Virus record (IMG/VR): IMGVR_UViG_3300046170_000251
Span: 1 to 36,105 of that record
Direction: 5' to 3' (one strand)
DNA length: 36,105 bases
Origin: a virus
The number at the start of each line of letters is the position of its first letter. Positions within the stretch are counted from its first letter, which is position 1. The position numbers and the translations under genes are program-made. Below, piece after piece: positions 13,927 through 20,260 of this stretch. A model generated the notes under the pieces. The model saw only the letters and a program-made list of their open reading frames with translations. It did no database searches and was not told where the DNA came from.

Positions 13927-15281
13927 TATTTTTTACCACCGACAATTTTTAATTTTGCTCTACTATCTCTGTTAATTTTTTCTCCAATTTTTTGAAATAA
14001 ATTAATTTTTTGTTTTTCTTTTTCTGCGTACATTTGTTGTTCAATAGCTATAGAAATTTTTCTCATATCTTCTCTTAATTTTTTTTCTTGTTCTTCAGCA
14101 TATCGATAAGCTTTTTGTGCTGTCGCTTTTATTTTTGCTGCTTCTGCTTTTGTAGCTTTTACAACATCTCCAAGATCTTCTTGGTATTTATTTTTTGCTG
14201 CTAATAAATTTTTTGTTTTTTCTAATTCAGCTGCAAGCATTTCTTCTTTTCTAAATAAAGCTGATTGTGGAATTGTTTTTTTTAAATCAGTTTGATCTTT
14301 AACAGCATCTGGATTTAATAGAGCTGCAACTGGTGTAATAAATTTTGGTGTAAAGTTTTTTAAAATAAATTTATGTTCAGCAGATATATATGGATCTGGA
14401 TTAATTAAATTACATTGACCTCTTACTTCTTCATACAAACCAAAATAATATCTTGTTTCTGTATCATCATCTCCAAATGGACTTGCTGGCATTTCAACAC
14501 CAACTACACATAATTGATTTAAAATATTATTTTCTTTATTTTCTGCTCTGTAATAAAAAGCAATTTTATTGTCGTACATTGAACCTCTTGCAGAAATTTT
14601 GATTGCTTTAACATCTTCTCTGTAAAGATCTCTTGGAACAATTACATTTTCAAAATCTTTATCATCTACTGCATAACTAAATAATCTACCTGGGTTATAA
14701 GTATCTTCTAATTCTGTATGGTTAAGCAAATCAACTTTAGCCCAGACTGGACAAGTTTTTTTATCAAACATTAAATCAACTGGATCGCAATTAAGTTTAT
14801 TTGCATATTCCATAGCAATCTCTCTTGAGATTTCTCTTCCGCCACTTACATGATGATATAAAGATGGTGCTTTAATTCCAGTTTTTTCTGCAAACTGTCT
14901 TGCTGTATAACCAGTATTTTCTATGGCTCTTCCTAATAAAGTTCCAGGTGATGTTGTTTCATTAGTTGAAAATTTTGTTTCTTCAAAAGCTTTTGAGAAT
15001 TTATCAATCATCTCTGCTCTTTGACGATCATTTTTTTTTCTAGCAATTACATCAATAGCTCTTTTAAAAATAGCTCCTTCTGGTCCATAAAGGTGAAGTC
15101 TTTTTTGCTGTACATCTGATTGATTAAATTTTTTTTTGTAAATAAATAAAACATCAGCCATTTGTGTTCCAAGCAATCCGCCTTTAATTGTTCTTACAAT
15201 TTTAAAATCGATTAGTTCGGCAACATTAGACCAGTCGCCTATTTGCCTCTCTTTAATTGGATATTCTTTAATATCTGACAT
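13926..15281 (-). CDS. Large XRE-type repressor with S24-like middle and coiled-coil tail
   Basis: 451 residues from the ATG at 15281; an upstream TTG would add a hydrophobic run and overlap the operator. Residues 1-110 are an unknown alpha/beta domain with FKIVRTIKGGLLGTQMADVL and RKKNDRQRAEMIDKF. Residues about 113-172 are an XRE helix-turn-helix: GYTARQFAEKTGIKAPSLYH with HVSGGREISREIAM, which resembles repressor HTHs. Residues about 176-320 are beta-rich with ISARGSMYDN, recalling the G-S-M of LexA/CI S24 domains, but I do not see a clear catalytic Lys. Residues about 345-425 are a coiled coil. It is the best lysogeny repressor candidate, controlling the palindromes at 15319 and 13644. 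Confidence 0.7.
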   Translation of the reverse strand: MSDIKEYPIKERQIGDWSNVAELIDFKIVRTIKGGLLGTQMADVLFIYKKKFNQSDVQQKRLHLYGPEGAIFKRAIDVIARKKNDRQRAEMIDKFSKAFEETKFSTNETTSPGTLLGRAIENTGYTARQFAEKTGIKAPSLYHHVSGGREISREIAMEYANKLNCDPVDLMFDKKTCPVWAKVDLLNHTELEDTYNPGRLFSYAVDDKDFENVIVPRDLYREDVKAIKISARGSMYDNKIAFYYRAENKENNILNQLCVVGVEMPASPFGDDDTETRYYFGLYEEVRGQCNLINPDPYISAEHKFILKNFTPKFITPVAALLNPDAVKDQTDLKKTIPQSALFRKEEMLAAELEKTKNLLAAKNKYQEDLGDVVKATKAEAAKIKATAQKAYRYAEEQEKKLREDMRKISIAIEQQMYAEKEKQKINLFQKIGEKINRDSRAKLKIVGGKK

Positions 15282-15287
15282 GTCCTT

Positions 15288-15316
15288 TATATAGTAATAC
15301 AACCAGGAAAAGTAAA
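15288..15316 (-). promoter_or_regulatory. Promoter for the repressor operon, predicting a leaderless mRNA
   Basis: On the minus strand TTTACT (15316-15311) and TATATA (15293-15288) are 17 bases apart. Transcription would start at about 15282-15281, at the repressor ATG itself. Only AGGAC immediately before the ATG could act as a ribosome site, and it would be too close. Lambda cI from PRM is a known leaderless case. The operator at 15319-15341 lies just upstream of the -35, the place expected for activation or repression. Confidence 0.5.
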
Positions 15317-15318
15317 GG

Positions 15319-15341
15319 AGTTTATCCAAATCGCATAAATT
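15319..15341. promoter_or_regulatory. Operator-like palindrome between divergent early operons
   Basis: Half-sites AGTTTATCC and GCATAAATT surround AAATC; the arms match at 7 of 9 positions. On the minus strand the core is nearly the same as the element at 13644-13666. It lies 38 bases from the ATG at 15281 and 38 bases from the ATG at 15379, midway between the two operons. TTGACT at 15345-15350 next to it may be the -35 of the rightward promoter, though I see no convincing -10. Confidence 0.65.
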
Positions 15342-15378
15342 TAGTTGACTATCTATCTGAGCAATTTATTGAGGTTTA

Positions 15379-15876
15379 ATGGCTAGAACAGAGCAATATC
15401 CAGGTGTTTTAAAGACACCATACTCAATTTGGCATAGAAACCAACATAATGGCATTGCATATAGTGATATTGATAAAATTTCTCAATGTCCAGCATGCGG
15501 AAAAGCCTTGTTTTTAGCTGATTTAATATTCAATGCTAATGAGCAATATAAAACAAAGCCTTTTTATACAAAGAGAATTTATTTAGAAATTGCAACAGCT
15601 CTTCAAATACCTTTTTTTGAGCTCTATTACACAACAGAAGGCAAAGCAGATAATGGACCATTAGAGAGGCTTTCTGTTCGAAGAATAGCACCTACTAAAG
15701 GAGAGCTGCATCACATTAATTTAGATGGTTGGTTACAATATTTAGAATTTAAGGTCCAGGAACATATTCCAGTTTGCCAATCTAAATCTTACTTACTTAA
15801 AAGAGTTTCAGAAAATAACGAACACAACAAAAACTTCACCAGGAGAAATAACTATGTCAAACTTTTATCTGTCTGA
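15379..15876 (+). CDS. Hypothetical early protein with CPxCG motif
   Basis: 165 residues behind a good GAGGTTTA ribosome site; first gene of the rightward early operon. MARTEQYPGVLKTPYSIWHR precedes ISQCPACGKALFLADLIFNA, one half of a zinc ribbon. Only one CxxC is clear, with Cys133 in HIPVCQ and several His residues as possible extra ligands. The rest is helical with IYLEIATALQIPFFELYYTT. Possibly a regulator; function unknown. Confidence 0.65.
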   Translation: MARTEQYPGVLKTPYSIWHRNQHNGIAYSDIDKISQCPACGKALFLADLIFNANEQYKTKPFYTKRIYLEIATALQIPFFELYYTTEGKADNGPLERLSVRRIAPTKGELHHINLDGWLQYLEFKVQEHIPVCQSKSYLLKRVSENNEHNKNFTRRNNYVKLLSV

Positions 15877-16369
15877 TCCTAACATCTTAACTGCACCATT
15901 AAATATGCAAGAGTTTAAAATTTATAATTATCTTTGTAAAAATTATAATGTAACAAAACATACTGCTTATGTGCGGCTAGTTGATATTGCTGGGTTATTC
16001 CAATTAACAACAAAAGAAGTTGAAGAAATTTTAATAAAGTTTTGCCAAATTAAAGTCAACGATTTGCCATTAATGAATATCATAAAAGATAAATACAATA
16101 TCTATTCTATGCCAAGCCATAAACATTTTTTAGAAACTATAGGATTTAAACAGAATAATTCTTACAAAGGTTTTAAAGCAATAAATGGTTACATAAAACA
16201 AGTTCATGACAAAGAACAAAAAATTATCAAAAAATATTTATATCCAGGATTAGATTATTGGGATCTCTTGGATAAACTAGAAAGTTTGCCAACAGAAGAG
16301 TTCAAAAAGATTAAAAAAGAGCAATTACAATATCCATGGATTTTGAAAGATGTCAAAACTAGAGCATGA
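15854..16369 (+). CDS. Hypothetical early protein with possible winged-helix N-terminus
   Basis: 171 residues; AGGAG eight bases before the ATG, inside the upstream gene. The start MSNFYLSDPNILTAPLNMQE leads into FKIYNYLCKNYNVTKHTAYV and DIAGLFQLTTKEVEEILIKF, a helix-turn-helix-like order seen in replication initiators and regulators. The C-terminal half is Lys-rich and helical. Since the phage has no obvious replication initiator, this is a weak candidate, by position and domain guess only. Confidence 0.55.
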   Translation: MSNFYLSDPNILTAPLNMQEFKIYNYLCKNYNVTKHTAYVRLVDIAGLFQLTTKEVEEILIKFCQIKVNDLPLMNIIKDKYNIYSMPSHKHFLETIGFKQNNSYKGFKAINGYIKQVHDKEQKIIKKYLYPGLDYWDLLDKLESLPTEEFKKIKKEQLQYPWILKDVKTRA

Positions 16370-16808
16370 AATAAATCAATATCTTTATGTAAGAACTAAC
16401 ATAATTAATATTCTTGCGGATGCAGCAGTTGCAGAAAGATTTATAAGAGCTCCTAGCAATAAAAGGTGTCCTAGTATGTATCAGATGCTAGAAACTTATT
16501 ACGATAAAAAAGACTGGGGTTATCATGCAGAGCCAAAATTAAAGTTAAGAGGTACTCCAAAGCAAATGCAAAATTATGATACAGCAATAGATCTGTTATT
16601 AATGATTGATACAGATATAGAAGAAGATCCAGTATTGATGCGTAAGATTTCATGGATGAGAGCAAACAGAAATAAATGGACTGTAATTGGAAAGTATTTT
16701 GGTATTAATAGAACAAGTGTAAAGAGAATGTATGATAGAGTATTGGATAAGCTATCAAATAAAATTATTACTCAAAGTGTTGACATACTATCCAAAAAGT
16801 TTAGTTAA
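16350..16808 (+). CDS. DUF6362-like HTH protein, candidate late-gene regulator
   Basis: 152 residues; overlaps the upstream gene by 20 bases. The N-terminus has AAVAERFIRAPSNKRCPSMY. The C-terminal part reads LMRKISWMRANRNKWTVIGK then YFGINRTSVKRMYDRVLDKL, a sigma-region-4-like HTH with recognition helix NRTSVKRMYDRVL. This matches the DUF6362 pattern of phage proteins encoded just before the small terminase. Its place, directly upstream of a promoter plus terminator and then terS, is that of lambda Q, and of ArpU/RinA late activators in other phages. I infer control of late transcription; the family itself has no proven function that I know of. Confidence 0.65.
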   Translation: MSKLEHEINQYLYVRTNIINILADAAVAERFIRAPSNKRCPSMYQMLETYYDKKDWGYHAEPKLKLRGTPKQMQNYDTAIDLLLMIDTDIEEDPVLMRKISWMRANRNKWTVIGKYFGINRTSVKRMYDRVLDKLSNKIITQSVDILSKKFS

Positions 16809-16810
16809 TT

Positions 16811-16887
16811 AACTTATCCTCAAATATTTTTATAAAATAAATCACATAGGATAATAAATCAAAAAATAATAATTGATAAGTTATCCT
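16811..16887. repeat. TTATCCT repeats and inverted repeat upstream of the late promoter
   Basis: TTATCCT occurs at 16814-16820 and 16881-16887, and inverted (AGGATAA) at 16848-16854, about one every 33 bases. AACTTATC (16811-16818) is inverted as GATAAGTT (16875-16882). The last copy lies between the -35 and -10 of the promoter at 16873-16900. The sites could bind the HTH protein encoded just upstream or the small terminase, or be replication iterons. Confidence 0.5.
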
Positions 16888-16900
16888 GGAGCTATAAAAT
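16873..16900 (+). promoter_or_regulatory. Candidate late promoter (PR'-like)
   Basis: TTGATA (16873-16878) and TAAAAT (16895-16900) each match five of six consensus bases and are 16 bases apart. Start would be near 16907. An intrinsic terminator follows at once (16913-16954), so without antitermination only a leader of about 45 bases would be made. The 16988 gene and all late genes are downstream. Confidence 0.55.
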
Positions 16901-16912
16901 AATAGTAACTGC

Positions 16913-16954
16913 TTTCAAACAGAATAATACAAACTGTTGAAACTATTTTTTTTT
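16913..16954 (+). terminator. Intrinsic terminator upstream of terS
   Basis: TTTCAAACAG (16913-16922) pairs with CTGTTGAAA (16934-16942) apart from one bulged A, leaving an 11-base loop. It is followed by CTA and nine T (16946-16954), then more pyrimidine-rich sequence to 16969. The stem has only three G-C pairs, but the T-tract is strong. It may end the early operon, the short leader from the promoter at 16873, or both. Confidence 0.6.
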
Positions 16955-16987
16955 CTTCTTTTTTTTTTCAATCAATAATTAGTAACA

Positions 16988-17203
16988 ATGAAATTTAAAC
17001 TGCCTTGTGAAACATTGACGAAACAAGGAAAGAGACCTTGTAGAGCTCCTGGCATAGTAATGAAGAATGGTCGAATAAGGTGCAAAGTACATGGTGGTTA
17101 TTCAACTGGTCCTAAAACTAAAGAAGGTAAAGCAAGATCTGCCAATAATATAATTAAATACAATGAGCAAAGAGCTAGTAATAAACGACAAATTAACGAA
17201 TAA
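16988..17203 (+). CDS. Small CCCH/HGG-motif protein next to terS
   Basis: 71 residues: KLPCETLTKQGKRPCRAPGI, then NGRIRCKVHGGYSTGPKTKE and GKAR. Cys7, Cys18, Cys32 and His35 could bind one zinc. The CxxHGGxSTGPKTxEGxAR stretch is a conserved motif of short phage and alphaproteobacterial proteins of unknown function, usually beside terminase genes. It overlaps terS by 41 bases. A packaging or late-control role is plausible. Confidence 0.65.
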   Translation: MKFKLPCETLTKQGKRPCRAPGIVMKNGRIRCKVHGGYSTGPKTKEGKARSANNIIKYNEQRASNKRQINE

Positions 17204-17606
17204 GATTTGTACTGAATTGATGAATGGTATTCCACTTGCTAGACTTGCAAGACAAAAGGATATGCCAAGCTTAACCAGAATTTACAAAGAGATCACAAAC
17301 AACAAATCATTCCTTGAAAGAATAAACGAGGCAAGACGCATTGGTGCTCAAACTTATATTGAGAATGCAATGGATGAGTTGGAACATGCTGACAACAGAA
17401 ACATAATGATTGTTAGAGAGAAAGTAGGATTAGCCAAATGGTTGGCATCTAAACTAATTCCAGTTTATGGAGATAGACAAGAAGTTAAGACTGATACAAC
17501 AATAGAGATTAAATGGAATACTGCTGTTATTCCTACTGATAAGAATGTTGTTGATGTAACTCCTACTGTTGAAGAGATCGGTATTATAAAGGACAAACAA
17601 AGTTAG
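17163..17606 (+). CDS. terS: Terminase small subunit (Sf6-like)
   Basis: 147 residues. The N-terminal HTH-like part reads LTNKICTELMNGIPLARLAR, QKDMPSLTRIYKEI and then NNKSFLERINEARRIGAQTY, the pattern of Sf6-type small terminase (SLxxIC..xMPS.., F...Y..AR). It continues with VREKVGLAKWLASKLIPVYG and a strand-rich tail that would form the oligomer barrel. It recognises the packaging site and recruits the large subunit. Sf6-type systems usually package by headful, which fits a circularly assembling genome. Confidence 0.78.
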   Translation: MSKELVINDKLTNKICTELMNGIPLARLARQKDMPSLTRIYKEITNNKSFLERINEARRIGAQTYIENAMDELEHADNRNIMIVREKVGLAKWLASKLIPVYGDRQEVKTDTTIEIKWNTAVIPTDKNVVDVTPTVEEIGIIKDKQS

Positions 17607-17679
17607 GTCTTGCGTCATGAGGTTTGGTTATAGAGAAGTAATTCACTATTAATCACTACCTTGCTTAAATTAATTAATG

Positions 17680-17720
17680 ATTACTTGCTAGAGTAATTGA
17701 CTGTCCATCAATTAAGTAAT
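17680..17720. other. Nested hairpin with tRNA-anticodon-arm look between terS and terL
   Basis: Outer stem ATTACTT (17680-17686) pairs perfectly with AAGTAAT (17714-17720). Inner stem AATTGA (17695-17700) pairs perfectly with TCAATT (17708-17713) around a 7-base loop CTGTCCA. An 8-base bulge lies on the 5' side only. TAGAGTAATTGACTG (17689-17703) is 13/15 identical to the D-stem/anticodon part of the attP tRNA half. It could be an RNA processing site, packaging site or tRNA-derived fragment. Confidence 0.5.
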
Positions 17721-17828
17721 GATTTCTCCAGGAAAAGCTTTTTAGTTTCCGTAAAAGAGGACCACACCACAAAAATGGTACTGCGTATTTATTACATATA
17801 ATCATCGGTGCAACACAGACACAAACAC

Positions 17829-18017
17829 ATGAACAAAAAGATTAAGAACAAATTTAAAAATATATCAGCTTATAGTTTTACAACATATAACAACGAGCTA
17901 GTAGTTAGCTTTGATGGATTTGAAGATCAAAAAGATATTTTAGAGTTTGCAGATTTTGTATTTGCTAAAATTAAGATGAGGTATTGGCATTCAGAGAATG
18001 TTCCAACTTTTCATTAA
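17829..18017 (+). CDS. Small hypothetical protein before terL, 62 aa
   Basis: From ATG 17829: MNKKIKNKFKNISAYSFTTY, then NNELVVSFDGFEDQKDILEF and ADFVFAKIKMRYWHSENVPT. It looks like one small alpha/beta domain. A GTG at 17808 would add seven residues; neither start has a clear ribosome site. Its TAA overlaps the terL ATG by one base, so it may set terL expression by coupling. Confidence 0.6.
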   Translation: MNKKIKNKFKNISAYSFTTYNNELVVSFDGFEDQKDILEFADFVFAKIKMRYWHSENVPTFH

Positions 18018-19288
18018 TGCAAGTTACAATTCCATATACTCCAAGAAAAGCTCAAGCTTATATACATGAGAATTTAGATAAGTTTAGATATAGCCTACTC
18101 TGTTGTCATAGGAGGTTTGGCAAAACTGTTTTGTGTATTAATCATTTAATCAAAGCAGCGATGACAAGTAAAAATCATCAACCAAGATATGCCTATATAG
18201 CTCCTACTTATAGCCAGGCAAAAAAGATAGCTTACGATTACCTAGTTCATTTTACAAAAAATATTCCAGGTATGAAATATAATCAGACAGAGTTAAGAGC
18301 TGATTTTATAAATGGTGCTAGGATTACTCTGTTGTCATCTGAAAATCCAGATAGCATAAGAGGTATTTATTTAGATGGATGTATTATTGATGAGACTGCA
18401 CAAATTAATTCAGAGCTTATTAATGAAGTAATTACTCCAGCTCTTTCTGATAGAAAAGGTTTTATGACTTTAGTTGGAACTCCTAAAGGAATGGCAAATC
18501 TTTTTTATGATTATTATCAAAAGGCTCAAGGAGATCCGAATTGGTTTTTGCATATAGCTAAAGCAAGTGAAACAAAGATAGTTGACCAGGATGAATTAGC
18601 AGCAGCTTTGGCTGTGATGGGATCTCAAAAGTATGAGCAAGAATTTGAATGTTCTTTTATTGGTAATATTCAAGGCTCTATATATGGAGATATTATTGCC
18701 TCTTTGGAGGACAAAAAGCAGATAACAAGAGTACCAGTAGATCCAAGCTATCCAGTAAATGTAGCCTGGGATCTAGGTTTTAATGATGCAACAAGCTTAA
18801 TATTTTTTCAACAGATTGGACACATGATCCATATTGTTGATTTTTACGAAAACAACAATGAGCCTCTGCCTCACTATGCAGAAGTTATAAAAGAAAAAGA
18901 TTATATCATTGGTCAAAATTATGGACCACATGATTTAGAACAGACAGAATTTGGATCTGGTAAAACCAGAAGAGAAGTAGCATATCAAATGGGATTGCGT
19001 TTTAAAGTTGCTCCAAGAATGGCAATTGAAGATGGCATCCATGCTGTAAAAATGTTGTTACCTAGATGTCTTATAGATGTCGATAACTGCACAAAATTAA
19101 TAAATGCTTTAAGGCATTACCATCGTAAGTTTTCTGACAAAGAAAGAACTTACAAAATTAAACCAGTCCATGATTGGAGCTCACATGCAGCAGATGCGTT
19201 AAGAACTCTAGCAACTGGAATACAAGAAAATAAATTTAACCAAAACAAACGACAGCAAATCGCTGACACAAATTACAAGGTACTTTAA
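18017..19288 (+). CDS. terL: Terminase large subunit
   Basis: 423 residues from ATG 18017 (overlapping the upstream TAA). ATPase: Walker A HRRFGKT at 31-37, Walker B CIIDE with Asp125 and Glu126, and coupling motif LVGTPKG. RNase H-like nuclease: NVAWDLGFNDATSLIFF, then YGPHDLEQ and HDWSSHAADALR supply the metal-binding Asp residues. It pumps DNA into the prohead at the portal and cuts the concatemer. Length is normal to slightly short for a podovirus terminase. Intact. Confidence 0.95.
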   Translation: MQVTIPYTPRKAQAYIHENLDKFRYSLLCCHRRFGKTVLCINHLIKAAMTSKNHQPRYAYIAPTYSQAKKIAYDYLVHFTKNIPGMKYNQTELRADFINGARITLLSSENPDSIRGIYLDGCIIDETAQINSELINEVITPALSDRKGFMTLVGTPKGMANLFYDYYQKAQGDPNWFLHIAKASETKIVDQDELAAALAVMGSQKYEQEFECSFIGNIQGSIYGDIIASLEDKKQITRVPVDPSYPVNVAWDLGFNDATSLIFFQQIGHMIHIVDFYENNNEPLPHYAEVIKEKDYIIGQNYGPHDLEQTEFGSGKTRREVAYQMGLRFKVAPRMAIEDGIHAVKMLLPRCLIDVDNCTKLINALRHYHRKFSDKERTYKIKPVHDWSSHAADALRTLATGIQENKFNQNKRQQIADTNYKVL

Positions 19289-19289
19289 T

Positions 19290-19514
19290 ATGGGATCAAT
19301 CTTTAAACCAAAGATGCCAGCACCTCCAAAAATTGTCATGCCTGAGCCAGAAGAAGCTCCAGTATATGTAGATGATGAAAGAGATGAGGAAGCTGAAGCA
19401 GAATTAAAAAAAGTCGAAAAAAGAAGAAAAGGAAGAAGATCTACAATTTTAACTGGCTCTGGCTTGAATGAGATTGAAGATCAAAACATTAACAAAAAAT
19501 CACTAATAGGATAA
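19290..19514 (+). CDS. Small virion-module protein with GRRSTILTG...KKSLIG end
   Basis: 74 residues. A Pro-rich start (MGSIFKPKMPAPPKIVMPEP) and acidic helix lead to a C-terminal motif KRRKGRRSTILTGSGL ... NKKSLIG. The same kind of ending occurs in the next gene (KRKRGRKTKTILSS ... SRRTLLG). Proteins with this tail are regularly found between terL and portal genes in short-tailed phages. The shared end suggests binding to a common partner, perhaps portal or capsid. Confidence 0.65.
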   Translation: MGSIFKPKMPAPPKIVMPEPEEAPVYVDDERDEEAEAELKKVEKRRKGRRSTILTGSGLNEIEDQNINKKSLIG

Positions 19515-19519
19515 ATATT

Positions 19520-20104
19520 ATGGGCGGACCAAGTACAGGCGGCGGCGGCGGTGGTGTCGGACCAGCTGGAGTTAAAGTTAGTAAAGCTGGTAAGAAAACT
19601 TACGGAACTAAAAAAGATGCAAAAAAAACTTCATCAAGAAATGAAGTAAGAAAAGCAATAAAAGAATTTGAACCTTTGCCAGTAAAAATAATTAAAGCTA
19701 TTGCTGAAGTTCCAAAGAAAAATAAGAAATCTAAATCTGGCGATGTCTATGGTGGCAAAACTGCTGGTTACAATGAAGCTAAAGAAAAAATTGATTACAA
19801 AGCTCCAACAACACCAATAGGAGGTAATGATGGAAATGATAATCCTCCTCCTAAAATAGAAACTAAAAAATCTATTGAGCAACCAAAAGTTAAATCTCAA
19901 ATGGATAATACTGAAGTTAAATCAAAAAATATTACAGCTGATAAAACTGCTCCAACAACAACTGAAATGCCAACTGAAACTGAATTAACTGAAGATGAAA
20001 AGTTAATTAAGAGAAAAAGAGGTAGAAAAACTAAAACAATTTTATCCTCTGTTACTGGCGACAATACTAAAGCAACATTAAGTAGAAGAACTTTATTAGG
20101 ATAA
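19520..20104 (+). CDS. Basic, low-complexity virion-module protein
   Basis: 194 residues. A Gly-rich start (MGGPSTGGGGGGVGPAGVKV) is followed by Lys-rich, Pro/Thr-rich sequence, probably largely disordered, and the C-terminal motif KRKRGRKTKTILSSVTGDNT ... SRRTLLG shared with the upstream gene. It may be a diverged, extended paralogue of it. It lies between terL and portal. Possible roles are a DNA-binding head protein or an assembly factor; not proven by sequence. Confidence 0.6.
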   Translation: MGGPSTGGGGGGVGPAGVKVSKAGKKTYGTKKDAKKTSSRNEVRKAIKEFEPLPVKIIKAIAEVPKKNKKSKSGDVYGGKTAGYNEAKEKIDYKAPTTPIGGNDGNDNPPPKIETKKSIEQPKVKSQMDNTEVKSKNITADKTAPTTTEMPTETELTEDEKLIKRKRGRKTKTILSSVTGDNTKATLSRRTLLG

Positions 20105-20107
20105 TTT

Positions 20108-20260
20108 ATGGCTAAAAGAGGATTATACGCAAACATCCATGCGAAAAGAAAAAGAATTAAAGCTGGCTCAAAAGAGAAGATGCGTAAAGCTGGAACTAAA
20201 GGCAGACCAACAGCTAAGCAATTCAAAAGAGCTGCAAAGACAGCTAAAAAAAGAAGATAA
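20108..20260 (+). CDS. Tiny basic protein, 50 aa, before portal
   Basis: ATG 20108 to TAA 20258-20260, overlapping the portal ATG by one base. MAKRGLYANIHAKRKRIKAG then SKEKMRKAGTKGRPTAKQFK and a Lys/Arg-rich end. The MAKRGLYANIHAKR start is a recurring small phage protein I have seen beside portal genes; its role is unknown. Its charge suggests DNA or capsid-interior binding. Confidence 0.7.
   Translation: MAKRGLYANIHAKRKRIKAGSKEKMRKAGTKGRPTAKQFKRAAKTAKKRR

Noticed and set aside
15282-15329. N-terminal extension of the large repressor from a TTG at 15329
   Set aside because: It would translate through the operator and promoter, adds a hydrophobic run unlike a regulator start, and has no ribosome site.
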